Source of the DNA: Leptospira stimsonii
GTDB lineage: Bacteria; Spirochaetota; Leptospiria; Leptospirales; Leptospiraceae
Length of the DNA: 64,000 bases
Assembly (NCBI RefSeq): GCF_003545885.1
Contig: NZ_QHCT01000004.1
Location: forward strand, 146,001-210,000
Reading direction: 5' to 3'
Under the pieces are notes generated by a model. It saw nothing but the letters and a program-made list of their open reading frames with translations, was not told where the DNA came from and did no database searches. Made by a program: the position numbers and the translations under genes. This document shows positions 63,391-64,000 of the stretch, piece after piece (within the stretch, counting starts at the first letter, position 1; each line of letters begins with the position of its first letter).

Positions 63391-64000
<610 letters not shown>

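Overview
The window looks like a chromosomal segment of a Leptospira species (Spirochaetota). The pointers are a DUF1564 protein (a paralogue family I know only from Leptospira), small Cys-rich lipoproteins with a loose spirochaetal lipobox, HtrA and FecR paralogues of leptospiral type, and a mid-range GC content with densely packed, often ATGA-overlapping genes. The species cannot be fixed from the sequence alone. I see no rRNA, tRNA, CRISPR array, phage or intact insertion sequence.

Layout. 1-3 kb: the tail of a Fur-family metalloregulator, translationally coupled to an SGNH-like membrane protein and a multi-pass glycopolymer-type membrane protein. 3.2-6.9 kb (minus): apt, an HtrA-like protease, and a second HtrA-like protein whose catalytic triad is replaced. 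7-15.1 kb: htpX, an NCS2-type permease overlapping an SspB-like ClpXP adaptor and a CapD/WbpM-type sugar-nucleotide dehydratase, then a STAS/zinc-ribbon protein and a large unrecognised membrane-anchored protein. 15.8-18.4 kb: a CobD-CobQ fusion in which the CobD half has Asn216 where the PLP lysine should be. 18.7-22.2 kb: SDR, GST-like and haloalkane dehalogenase-like enzymes. 22.3-25.4 kb (minus): ECF sigma factor, FecR-type regulator, orphan HAMP protein and secreted FecR protein. 25.5-31.6 kb: DUF547, DUF1564, small membrane or secreted proteins, a GH5_12-like glucosylceramidase/steryl-glucosidase coupled to a small lipoprotein, and a patatin phospholipase. 32-38.4 kb: MFS, CoA-transferase, metallophosphoesterase, FMN-binding glutamate-synthase-like protein, YIP1-like protein and hotdog thioesterase. 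39.3-47 kb: aldehyde dehydrogenase, CrtI/retinol-saturase-like oxidoreductase, PadR regulator with a twin palindromic operator, and a 7TM-PAS histidine kinase. 46.9-49.5 kb (minus): methionine-salvage genes mtnD and mtnB with an SDR, then efp. 50.2-54.5 kb: PstS-like lipoprotein, KamA-family radical SAM enzyme, and a lipoprotein/nucleotidyltransferase-like operon. 55-61 kb (minus): a six-gene fatty-acyl modification operon (FAD oxidoreductase, DUF1365, CFA synthase, DUF2062, DUF1295, and a second methyltransferase resembling coclaurine N-methyltransferase). The end holds a YqaA-like protein, an outer-membrane beta-barrel candidate and the 3' part of pyrF.

Three intergenic regions (near 39, 49.8 and 54.7 kb) carry copies of one composite repeat of about 150 bp, made of a GTCG-N6-CGAC hairpin, a GC-rich hairpin, an AT-rich core and a TGTAGGA-type palindrome. 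Further single palindromes of the last type lie nearby. Together with the PLP-lysine-less CobD domain and the fatty-acyl operon, these are the main observations worth following.
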